From contig NZ_NPEF01000015.1 of assembly GCF_002811955.1 (NCBI RefSeq), positions 603 to 30,096 on the forward strand: a stretch of DNA of 29,494 nucleotides. The letters are read 5' to 3'. The stretch comes from Leptospira ellisii (GTDB taxonomy: Bacteria > Spirochaetota > Leptospiria > Leptospirales > Leptospiraceae). A program made the position numbers and the translations under genes. Positions 18,829-24,442 of this stretch are shown here, in pieces. How positions within the stretch are numbered: position 1 is the first letter of the stretch; each line of letters starts with the position of its first letter. The notes under the pieces were generated by a model, which made no database searches, was not told the origin of the DNA, and worked only from the letters and a program-made list of their open reading frames with translations.

Positions 18829-18853
18829 AAAAAGATTTAGATTTCAATCTAAA
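18829..18853 (-). terminator. Inverted repeat followed by T-run, candidate terminator of the rpmG-dksA-like unit
   Basis: Plus-strand bases 18836-18853 read TTTAGATT-TC-AATCTAAA, a perfect 8-base inverted repeat. On the minus strand it forms a 7-bp stem with a 4-base loop and is followed by TCTTTTT. It lies about 120 bases past the DksA-like stop and 26 bases before the ligase-like GTG. It could therefore end the upstream transcript, or be an operator for the ligase-like gene. The stem is mostly A-T, so termination would be weak. Confidence 0.4.
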
Positions 18854-18973
18854 AACGGGCTTTGTAAGGTTTCTCCCGGGAGACGGAAGGGCATTCCTAT
18901 GGAAATATCTTGACTGGATGAAATTTACGATCGGAAAAGAAAGGAAATTTAGGAACCTATAAACGACCGAGGA

Positions 18974-19432
18974 TCAGTCGTCCATCGAGTCCATATCGGA
19001 CGGGATTTTATAAGCCCCGGTCAGACTGGCCGCGGCGGAATTTTTACGGGCAAAACTTTTGCTTTTGGAAAGCGTCTCGGCGAATTCCACCGTATATCTG
19101 GTCCAAGGAATGGCTTTCAAACGGGCGATCGGAATTTTTTTTCCGGTGCCTTCGCAAATTCCGTACGAGCCGTCTTCGATTTTTTCCAAGGCGACGTCGA
19201 TTTCCCGAATGGTTTCGATTTCCGCTTCGGAAAGTACGGAACTCAAGGTCTCTTCGTTGATTTCGGAGGCGATATCCGCGATATCACCCATTTCTTTCAG
19301 ACCGGACGGTTTGCTATTATCTTCCCAATGAGCGTACTTTTCCAAGAGAGAGTTTTTTCTCTCTAAGAGAAGGTCTTTGATTTCTTGAAGAACCTTCTTA
19401 TCATACGCTTGGGTCTGTTTTTTTGCAGTCAT
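18974..19432 (-). CDS. DksA/TraR-family protein lacking most zinc-finger cysteines
   Basis: A 152-residue protein with the DksA layout. It has an N-terminal helix, a coiled coil with the tip motif DIADIAS (Asp50-x-x-Asp53-x-Ala55, the D-x-x-D-x-A that reaches the RNA polymerase active site in DksA), then EIREIDVALEKIEDGSYGIC, typical of the approach to the zinc finger. Only the first zinc ligand, Cys93, is present: CEGTGKKIPIARLKAIPWTRYTVEF has Thr96 in place of the second Cys, and neither C-terminal Cys is found. Zinc-poor DksA relatives are known in other bacteria. The gene lies 21 bases downstream of rpmG in the same direction, suggesting co-transcription. It probably binds RNA polymerase through the secondary channel; whether it responds to ppGpp cannot be read. 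Confidence 0.88.
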   Translation of the reverse strand: MTAKKQTQAYDKKVLQEIKDLLLERKNSLLEKYAHWEDNSKPSGLKEMGDIADIASEINEETLSSVLSEAEIETIREIDVALEKIEDGSYGICEGTGKKIPIARLKAIPWTRYTVEFAETLSKSKSFARKNSAAASLTGAYKIPSDMDSMDD

Positions 19433-19453
19433 CCGTTCTTTTACCTGGAAAAC

Positions 19454-19618
19454 TTAGACCTTGGTTTCCTTGTATTCGGTGTGTTTTCTGCAAAATTTGC
19501 AGAACTTTTTCGTAACGAGTTTCTCGGTCTTTGCCTTTTTGTTCTTGGTAAGAAGATAAGTGCTTCTTCCTTTGGAACAACCCGGTTCCTGACAAACGAG
19601 CTTGATAATTTCTCTCAT
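19454..19618 (-). CDS. rpmG: 50S ribosomal protein L33
   Basis: A 54-residue basic protein starting MREIIKLVCQEPGCSKGRS and ending EYKETKV. It matches bacterial L33: the N-terminal I-K-L-x-C strand, STYLLTKNKK, EKLVTKKFCKFCRKHTEYKE. Four cysteines (Cys9, Cys14, Cys40, Cys43) make it a zinc-binding 'C+' form, although the first pair is spaced C-x4-C rather than the usual C-x2-C. It is a structural component of the large ribosomal subunit near the E site. The usual rpmG-secE-nusG neighbours are absent; instead it is followed by the DksA-like gene. A terminator-like hairpin lies 75 bases upstream of the start codon on the same strand. Confidence 0.95.
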   Translation of the reverse strand: MREIIKLVCQEPGCSKGRSTYLLTKNKKAKTEKLVTKKFCKFCRKHTEYKETKV

Positions 19619-19693
19619 GGCGTTACTGTCTCGATTTCAATAAATTCCTCTGCAACAGACGGGAAAATCCCGGTTTTCAGACCGTTTTTTTGT

Positions 19694-19722
19694 AAAAAAC
19701 GCTTTTTGGGCCTGAAAAGCGT
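19694..19722 (-). terminator. Intrinsic terminator or attenuator upstream of rpmG
   Basis: On the minus strand ACGCTTTT and AAAAGCGT pair perfectly over 8 bp around an 8-base loop (CAGGCCCA) and are followed at once by TTTTT. No minus-strand gene lies between this hairpin and the divergent LuxR-type gene. It must therefore either end a short antisense or small RNA, or act as an attenuator in a long rpmG leader. The remaining 170 bases up to 19898 hold no convincing gene or RNA that I can recognise. Confidence 0.55.
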
Positions 19723-19898
19723 CGTATTGGAGGTGTATTCTGCTAGAAAATGAGAAGCGGCTTAAAAATCAAGGAGGAATAGGGAAAATTCTCAAAAAAG
19801 GGGATGAAATTTGTATGGGACCAAACAAACTACGCTGGATCGTAGGACCCTTCCGGTTTTGCCTTCCTGAAACCACCTTTTTTTGAAGCGGACCCAAT

Positions 19899-20999
19899 TT
19901 GGAAATTTTTTTCGTAGTTCCGATCATGGCGGCCCTCGCCAACGTAAGTTGCCTGATTGAAAATATTCGCAGGGACCACCCGTTTCATAAACTGATGACC
20001 GGATTTTATCTGGCGGTCGGAATGCAAAATGCGAGCACAGCCGCCATGTGTATCTCCTCCACGGAAGAGACCAATCTCGCCTGGTGGGTCTTTCAATGTC
20101 ATTCTTTCTTTTTGTTGTCTCCCGTGTTGGTCGGGATGGCGAGCTTTTGTACGGGCAGAAGGATTCTCAATCCGTTTACGATCTTCGTATTTGTCGCCGC
20201 TGTCCTGGCGGACTTTTTGTGTTCTTCGATGCCGCGGATGATCATCGGCGGATTCCGCTGGTTTTCGTTCGGTATGGCCCCTCTTCTTTCTCCGATCGGA
20301 GGAATTTTGGGAGCGGGAATCCATCTTCTTTCCTTATCGGTTTGTATTTATCTGTTCGTTCGGCCGGTTCAGTGGAACACCTTTTTCGAAAAGAAATTCT
20401 TCATCGGAGTGTTTCTCTTTTGGTGGTCCGCTTTGTTTCTGAATTTTTTTCCGATGTACGGTTTCGACGTGCCTCCGTTACATCCCGTCGTGGACGCTTC
20501 CCTTTCGGTTACGCTTTCCGTTTATCTCAATCGTTATAACGCGGGAAAATTCGGTCTGTTTCGGATCGCGGCGAATATTCTGATGTCCATCGCGGTCGGA
20601 GTTACGATCGGAATGTTGTTCTGGCCCGTCCTGAGTTGGATTGTCCATCGCGAGCTGTATGTCACCGCGGTCGCGGCTTTGTTCGCCTGCTCTTTTTTAT
20701 CCTTTCTTCTGTTTCATTCCCACGAAGGCGTTGCGGAAATCATCCTTCCGAAACGAAAATTCAATCTGGAGGAATACGGACTTTCCAAACAGGAAATCCG
20801 TATCTGCGAACTTTTGGAAGCGGGTCATAGTAGGACGTTCATCCAACTGATACTCAACGTTTCCAACGGAACGCTCCGCAATCATCTTAAGAATATCTAC
20901 GCCAAGGTTTTACCGGAGTCGACTTCCACTGCCAAGGATCAACTGCAACGTCTGACCGTTTTTCTTTCTAAGAGAAAGGAAAACGGAGCATTTTCTTAA
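19899..20999 (+). CDS. Multi-pass membrane protein with C-terminal LuxR-type helix-turn-helix
   Basis: A 366-residue protein from the TTG at 19899, the first start after an in-frame TGA at 19884; an ATG at 19926 is an alternative giving 357 residues. The N-terminal 260 residues contain about seven hydrophobic helices with short loops, reminiscent of the 7TM sensor regions found before histidine kinases. After a short linker, residues about 295-340 form a LuxR/GerE-type HTH: LSKQEIRICELLEAGHS, then FIQLILNVSNGTLRNHLKNIYAKV, corresponding to the L-T-x-x-E...T-V-x-x-H-x-x-x-I-x-x-K-L pattern. A transcription factor tethered in the membrane is the simplest reading; the signal and targets are unknown. 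The downstream neighbour is a duplicated lipoprotein unit on the other strand. Fold assignment is good, function inferred. Confidence 0.8.
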   Translation: MEIFFVVPIMAALANVSCLIENIRRDHPFHKLMTGFYLAVGMQNASTAAMCISSTEETNLAWWVFQCHSFFLLSPVLVGMASFCTGRRILNPFTIFVFVAAVLADFLCSSMPRMIIGGFRWFSFGMAPLLSPIGGILGAGIHLLSLSVCIYLFVRPVQWNTFFEKKFFIGVFLFWWSALFLNFFPMYGFDVPPLHPVVDASLSVTLSVYLNRYNAGKFGLFRIAANILMSIAVGVTIGMLFWPVLSWIVHRELYVTAVAALFACSFLSFLLFHSHEGVAEIILPKRKFNLEEYGLSKQEIRICELLEAGHSRTFIQLILNVSNGTLRNHLKNIYAKVLPESTSTAKDQLQRLTVFLSKRKENGAFS

Positions 21000-21090
21000 A
21001 CGGAAATCGGTGCAACACGCAAACGAGCGGGTCAAGGATTCGAACGGACGAGATTATACTTTTCGAACGCATTGGAGAAGATGTCGAGGA

Positions 21091-21161
21091 CCTTCGTGGG
21101 AAATAAAGATAGAGGAAGTTGCTGGTTCTCCGGCTGGTTTTTTCCCCCACGAAGGTTTTTT
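21091..21161 (+). terminator. Long-looped hairpin with T-run, copy A (possible end of the LuxR-type transcript)
   Basis: CCTTCGTGGG (21091-21100) and CCCACGAAGG (21146-21155) are perfectly complementary 10-base arms with a 45-base loop, followed on the plus strand by TTTTTT. Copy B has the matching structure at 21370-21424 with arms CCTCCGTGAG and CTCACGAAGG, where one G-C pair has become A-T on both sides while another position is mismatched. The hairpin lies about 90 bases past the LuxR-type stop. The loop is long for a terminator. Confidence 0.4.
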
Positions 21162-21169
21162 CTTTTCGC

Positions 21170-21214
21170 TTAGGATTTGGTGCAATGCGCGGGGATCGTA
21201 TCCGTTTTAGACAT
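21170..21214 (-). pseudogene. 14-residue remnant ORF of a lipoprotein paralogue (minigene)
   Basis: From the ATG at 21214 to TAA at 21170 the frame reads MSKTDTIPAHCTKS. The start codon and its upstream GGAG (6 bases before) match the full-length lipoprotein in copy B, and the last residues AHCTKS match its ARCIKN end. About 165 codons between them are absent, leaving no signal-peptide core or lipobox. A promoter like that of copy B remains upstream, so the remnant may still be transcribed and translated. It is most simply an internally deleted duplicate; a functional short peptide is possible but unsupported. Confidence 0.65.
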
Positions 21215-21243
21215 CTGGGCTCCAGTTCTTTTTTACGAATCCG

Positions 21244-21272
21244 ATTCTACCTTTTTTAAAAAGGATTGTCGA
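21244..21272 (-). promoter_or_regulatory. Sigma70-type promoter, copy A
   Basis: On the minus strand TCGACA, a 17-base spacer and TAGAAT (each one base off consensus) stand 30 bases before the remnant ORF. The same arrangement occurs in copy B, so it has survived divergence of the two copies. Confidence 0.6.
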
Positions 21273-21385
21273 CGCCCAATTGTCACGTTCCGTACGGAGA
21301 AGGTATTACGTTTGTCATTTTTGGGACGCCCGACGCCCGTTTGCGGACGCGTTAGGCGGAATTGTGGGACCTCCGTGAGAAAATG

Positions 21386-21411
21386 AAAAAAGAGAGGAAT
21401 GGTGATTCCTC
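21386..21411 (-). terminator. Intrinsic terminator of the lipoprotein gene
   Basis: On the minus strand GAGGAAT-CACC-ATTCCTC forms a 7-bp stem with a 4-base loop followed by TCTTTTTT, 22 bases after the stop codon. This is a compact, conventional rho-independent terminator. It is nested inside the longer hairpin shared with copy A, so two alternative structures are possible. Confidence 0.7.
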
Positions 21412-21432
21412 ACGAAGGTTTTTTCTTTTCGC

Positions 21433-21975
21433 TTAGTTTTTGATACAACGGGCTCGGAACGAAAGAACCCTTTGGGTTTGTCCCGTTCCGTTCGAATCCG
21501 CCATGGAACAATTCTGCGCTTGGATATCGTAGATCGTCGCGGAATTCTCCATCACTTTGGCGGTGCAATTTTGCGTGACTCCGTAGGTTTCTCCGTCCGA
21601 ATAATCCAGATCCATTTGGATTCCCGTTACGGGAATCCCCGCTTCGATGAAAACTCCGGAATTCTTCGAAAAATCCACCTGGTGAAGATTAAAGACCGGT
21701 TCGAACGGCGGCATCGCCTGTTTATCGAAGATGATTCCGTTCGGCTCGTTACAATCCCGTTTGCTGAGGAGGATTTCCGAGGTTCCATCCACGATCAAAA
21801 GCACGCTATCGGACGCAGGTTGCGGTAGATCGGGTAAGCTCGTCGTCGGTGCGGCCAGTTGTGAAAGCGCAAGTATCAGAACTTCGTCGTTATTGTTTTC
21901 CTCTCCCTTACAGCCGGCATTGACGAGCAAGCCCGTAAGCAAAAGCCAGCCGAAGGCCTTATCGATTCTAAACAT
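21433..21975 (-). CDS. Small putative lipoprotein of unknown function
   Basis: A 180-residue exported protein. Residues 1-22 form a lipoprotein signal (basic start, hydrophobic core WLLLTGLLV, lipobox VNAGC with Cys22), followed by an acidic and Asn-rich linker KGEENNNDE. The mature part contains four further cysteines (in KRDCNEPNG, TQNCTAK, AQNCSMA and the terminal ARCIKN), compatible with two disulfides in the periplasm or at the cell surface, and no membrane helix. I do not recognise the domain. Transcription starts from its own promoter at 22006-22034 and ends at the hairpin at 21386-21411, so it is a single-gene unit. A deleted paralogue lies directly downstream. Confidence 0.8.
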   Translation of the reverse strand: MFRIDKAFGWLLLTGLLVNAGCKGEENNNDEVLILALSQLAAPTTSLPDLPQPASDSVLLIVDGTSEILLSKRDCNEPNGIIFDKQAMPPFEPVFNLHQVDFSKNSGVFIEAGIPVTGIQMDLDYSDGETYGVTQNCTAKVMENSATIYDIQAQNCSMADSNGTGQTQRVLSFRARCIKN

Positions 21976-22005
21976 AGGTTCTCCAAGATTCTTTTTTATA
22001 GATCG

Positions 22006-22034
22006 ATTCTACGGAATTAAAAAAGAAATGTCCA
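22006..22034 (-). promoter_or_regulatory. Sigma70-type promoter of the lipoprotein gene, copy B
   Basis: On the minus strand TGGACA, a 17-base spacer and TAGAAT, each one mismatch from consensus, lie 31 bases before the ATG at 21975. GGAG sits 6 bases before the start. The same boxes and spacing occur in copy A. Confidence 0.65.
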
Positions 22035-22110
22035 CGCCCAGCTGTCACAAGCCGGGTCGGAAAGAGGTTACATTTGTCACGTTTTTCGGAATTCTGTCGT
22101 TAAGGGTGCG

Positions 22111-23052
22111 TTAGTCGATCGGTTCCGACTTTCTCCAAAACGCGGCGAGAAGACTGCCGATCAGGGAGTGGATGAGGCTGGAAATCGCCGCGGGAATGGC
22201 CACCAAAGGATCCGGAAAATTGTTGCGTGAAAGTACGACTCCCAATCCGGAATTCTGCATTCCCACTTCTATGGAGATCGTCCGCGCGATTTTGGTTTTA
22301 CGGATGAGAATCCGCGCGAGAACGTATCCGAAAAAAAATCCGGAAGCGTGCAGACAAATCACTCCCAGGAGGAGCATTCCCGCGGATTGTATTATTTTGT
22401 CCTTCCCGGCCCCCAAGATGGAGGATACGATCATGGTGATCAACAATACGGCGGTCAACGGCGAAAATAATTGGATCCGTTTTGCCGTGCGCGGGAAATA
22501 GGCGTTTAGGACCACCCCCAAAGCGACCGGAAGAATCACCACTTGAAACGTATCGAAGAACAAACCTCCGATCGAGGCCTCCACCCCTTTCCCGATCAAA
22601 AGTAGGGTCAGTATAGGCGTCATCAAAACGGAAAGCAGAGTGGACGAAGCGGTCATGGAAACCGAAAGCGCCAGATCTCCTTTGGCCAAATACGTGATCA
22701 CGTTAGACGCAACACCTCCGGGACAGCAGGAAACCACGATCAATCCCGTGGCGAACGGGGCGGGAAGATCCAGCAAAATTCCGATCGCCCAGCCCGATAT
22801 CGGCATCACGGTGTATTGTAGAACGACTCCCGCTAAAACGGGAAGCGGAGTCCGGAACACTTCCCGGAAATCCCCCGGTAAAAGTGTGATTCCCATTCCC
22901 AACATCGTGATTCCCAAACCGTATGTGATCCAAGGACCGCTGAACCAGGTGAACCATTGAGGTTGAAAAAAGGAAAGGGTCGCGCCGAGCGATACCCAAA
23001 CCGGAAACAATAAGGTTCCGATTTCGCCGATCTTTTGCACTTTATGATTCAT
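22111..23052 (-). CDS. Bile acid:sodium symporter (BASS)-family transporter
   Basis: A 313-residue inner-membrane protein with nine to ten helices. The family signature is clear in SCCPGGVASNVITYLAKGDLALSVSMTASSTLLSVLMTP (from residue 108), which covers the crossover helix with Pro-Gly-Gly and Asn, and in a later EVGMQNSGLGVVLSRNNF segment matching the second crossover (E-x-G-x-Q-N). Members co-transport sodium with organic anions such as bile acids, pantoate, pyruvate-like acids or glucosinolates; the substrate here cannot be assigned. Arsenite exporters of the ACR3 type are distant relatives and less likely. Only 135 bases separate it from the lipoprotein gene, and its stop region carries a short sequence also seen at the end of repeat copy A. 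Confidence 0.9.
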   Translation of the reverse strand: MNHKVQKIGEIGTLLFPVWVSLGATLSFFQPQWFTWFSGPWITYGLGITMLGMGITLLPGDFREVFRTPLPVLAGVVLQYTVMPISGWAIGILLDLPAPFATGLIVVSCCPGGVASNVITYLAKGDLALSVSMTASSTLLSVLMTPILTLLLIGKGVEASIGGLFFDTFQVVILPVALGVVLNAYFPRTAKRIQLFSPLTAVLLITMIVSSILGAGKDKIIQSAGMLLLGVICLHASGFFFGYVLARILIRKTKIARTISIEVGMQNSGLGVVLSRNNFPDPLVAIPAAISSLIHSLIGSLLAAFWRKSEPID

Positions 23053-23175
23053 TGCGATTTGAGACCGAGGTCAGGGATTTTCGTGAAAGTTCCGACAAGA
23101 ATTTTGTTTCGTACTTGCAAAAAGTATGATTTTCTGATATAGGAAAACTGCGGAATTTTCTCCCGCCGCCCACCC

Positions 23176-23198
23176 CTCCACCCAAGATCAGGGTGGGG
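23176..23198. repeat. GC-rich intergenic inverted repeat
   Basis: CCACCC-AAGATCA-GGGTGG is a 6-base inverted repeat that extends by one or two pairs, within a C-rich stretch (23161-23183), in the 221-base gap between the aminotransferase and transporter genes. No T-run follows on either strand, so it is not a standard terminator. The rest of the gap shows no gene. Confidence 0.4.
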
Positions 23199-23273
23199 CG
23201 TGCGCTTCAAGGATGGATGTCGTATTTCCGGCAATTTGTTTATCTTCAGATACGAATACTTGTACGTAGAGGA

Positions 23274-24431
23274 TTAGCCTGGAAAGGTTCCGATCAACTG
23301 AACGACTCGATCGAGCTGATCTTTTCGATTGTAGATATGCGGGGAGAATCGGACTTTCCCGAGACGAAGGGCGCACATTACCCCGTTTTTTTTGAGATAG
23401 GACACCAGTTCGTCCATCGGAATCCCTTCCTTGGCTCCGACTACGATTCCGGTTTTGTTGTCGGGGAAGTGATCCATCTCGAGTTGGAACCCGACGTTTT
23501 TCATCCCTTCCCCGAGATAATCCGCGAGCTCGTAAATACGTTCCATCGCCGAATGAAACCCGATCTTGGACAACATCTCCAAAGTGGACTGAAAGTAAAC
23601 CCAGTCGATGAAATTGACCGTGGAAATTTCGTATCGATCGGCTCCGGTTTTGAGTTCTCCCCGATACGGAAGATAGACCTCGTCGTTGACCACGGAGGAG
23701 GTTCCTTTGAACGGAAACGCAAGACGATCCAAACGATCCTGTTGAATGTAAAGAACCCCGAGACCGAGCGGGCCGAGCAGCCATTTCCAGGCCGGAAACG
23801 CCACGTATTTGAGTTTCATCTTACGGACGTCGATCGGAATCAAACCCACTCCCTGCGCTCCGTCGAGTACGAATTCGATTCCTTGTTCGTCCAAAAAGTT
23901 TCCGATCTCTTCCAGCGGAAACGGCATTCCGGTGCACCAATGTACGGCGGAAAGCGCGACCACCTTCGTTTTGGGAGTCACGGCTCGTTTGAGATTTTCC
24001 AAAAACTCGTCGGGTGTACTCGCCATCGGAATGAATCCGAGGGAAACACCCTTCTCTTTCCAATGTTCCCAAGGATAAACGTTACTCGGATATTCGTTTT
24101 CCAAAAGTAGGATTTCGTCCCCGCTTTTGAGTTGAAAACCCAAGGAAATAAAATTCATTCCCTCGTTCGTGTGATGGATGAGACTGAGTTCCTCCACGTT
24201 GCAGTTGATGAGCCCTGCGATGATCTTGCGGATTGCGTGTTTCACCGTGGGGTATCGCCTAACCTCTGTTAGTCCTCCGCGTCTCGAATAACCTTCCATA
24301 TACTCCTGAACCGATCGGATCGTATTCACGTTGCAGGGAGTGGTTCCGCAGTTGTTGAGCCAGATCATCTCCTCGTTGATCGGATAAAGATCCTGTATTT
24401 CCTTCCAATCCGTAATCGTAGTGGATAACAT
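23274..24431 (-). CDS. Class V aminotransferase-fold PLP enzyme (isopenicillin-N-epimerase-like)
   Basis: A 385-residue fold-type I PLP enzyme, cytosolic. Visible landmarks are LIHHTNEGMNFISLGF (phosphate-binding turn), SAVHWCTGMPFPLEEI (the ring-stacking His region), FVLDGAQGVGLIPID with Asp190 contacting the pyridine nitrogen and Gln193, and AFPAWKWLLGPLGLGVLYI with Lys216 as the Schiff-base lysine. The HKWLxGPxG form and lack of a C-terminal catalytic Cys loop point to the isopenicillin-N-epimerase-like or kynureninase-like branch rather than IscS/NifS. The real reaction is unknown. It lies 11 bases after the ferritin-like gene with AGGA 7 bases before the ATG, so the two are probably co-transcribed. 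Confidence 0.9.
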   Translation of the reverse strand: MLSTTITDWKEIQDLYPINEEMIWLNNCGTTPCNVNTIRSVQEYMEGYSRRGGLTEVRRYPTVKHAIRKIIAGLINCNVEELSLIHHTNEGMNFISLGFQLKSGDEILLLENEYPSNVYPWEHWKEKGVSLGFIPMASTPDEFLENLKRAVTPKTKVVALSAVHWCTGMPFPLEEIGNFLDEQGIEFVLDGAQGVGLIPIDVRKMKLKYVAFPAWKWLLGPLGLGVLYIQQDRLDRLAFPFKGTSSVVNDEVYLPYRGELKTGADRYEISTVNFIDWVYFQSTLEMLSKIGFHSAMERIYELADYLGEGMKNVGFQLEMDHFPDNKTGIVVGAKEGIPMDELVSYLKKNGVMCALRLGKVRFSPHIYNRKDQLDRVVQLIGTFPG

Positions 24432-24442
24432 TTCGATTCCTA

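Larger units (their letters stand above)
21085..21355 (-). repeat. Tandem repeat copy A: internally deleted lipoprotein transcription unit
   Basis: This stretch aligns by eye to both ends of the lipoprotein unit that follows (copy B, 21362-22112). It shares the flanking hairpin, a 26-base exact match at 21148-21173 versus 21411-21436, the 3' end of the ORF, then the start codon, ribosome binding site, promoter and upstream region. The middle of the gene is missing. Together with the 85 bases after the LuxR-type stop, it accounts for the 433-base gap at 21000-21432; in those first 85 bases I see no feature. Confidence 0.75.
21362..22112 (-). repeat. Tandem repeat copy B: complete lipoprotein transcription unit
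   Basis: This is the full-length partner of copy A. It runs from the hairpin and terminator through the lipoprotein ORF and its promoter up to about the end of the transporter gene, where GCGTTAG occurs in both copies (near 21350 and 22107). Clear shared blocks include the 26-base exact match at the 3' end and, upstream, ACGCCCA, TGTCAC and TTAC(A/G)TTTGTCA in the same order. Confidence 0.75.

Noticed and set aside
19806..19886. Short plus-strand frames (MKFVWDQTNYAGS and MGPNKLRWIVGPFRFC...) in the leader of the LuxR-type gene
   Set aside because: No convincing ribosome binding site spacing and no attenuator hairpin or runs of a single amino-acid codon; a leader peptide cannot be supported.
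19830..20324. Minus-strand open frame over the start of the LuxR-type gene
   Set aside because: Its composition (Arg, His, Gln, Lys, Asp throughout) is typical of an antisense shadow. It might share a transcript with the hairpin at 19694-19722, but there is no coding evidence.
21030..21060. AGGATTCGAACGGAC, resembling a tRNA T-loop
   Set aside because: No acceptor, D or anticodon stem can be formed around it on either strand.
23193..24110. 305-codon plus-strand open frame opposite the aminotransferase
   Set aside because: The minus strand encodes a complete PLP enzyme with all key residues; the opposite frame has no recognisable family and is a shadow of codon bias.
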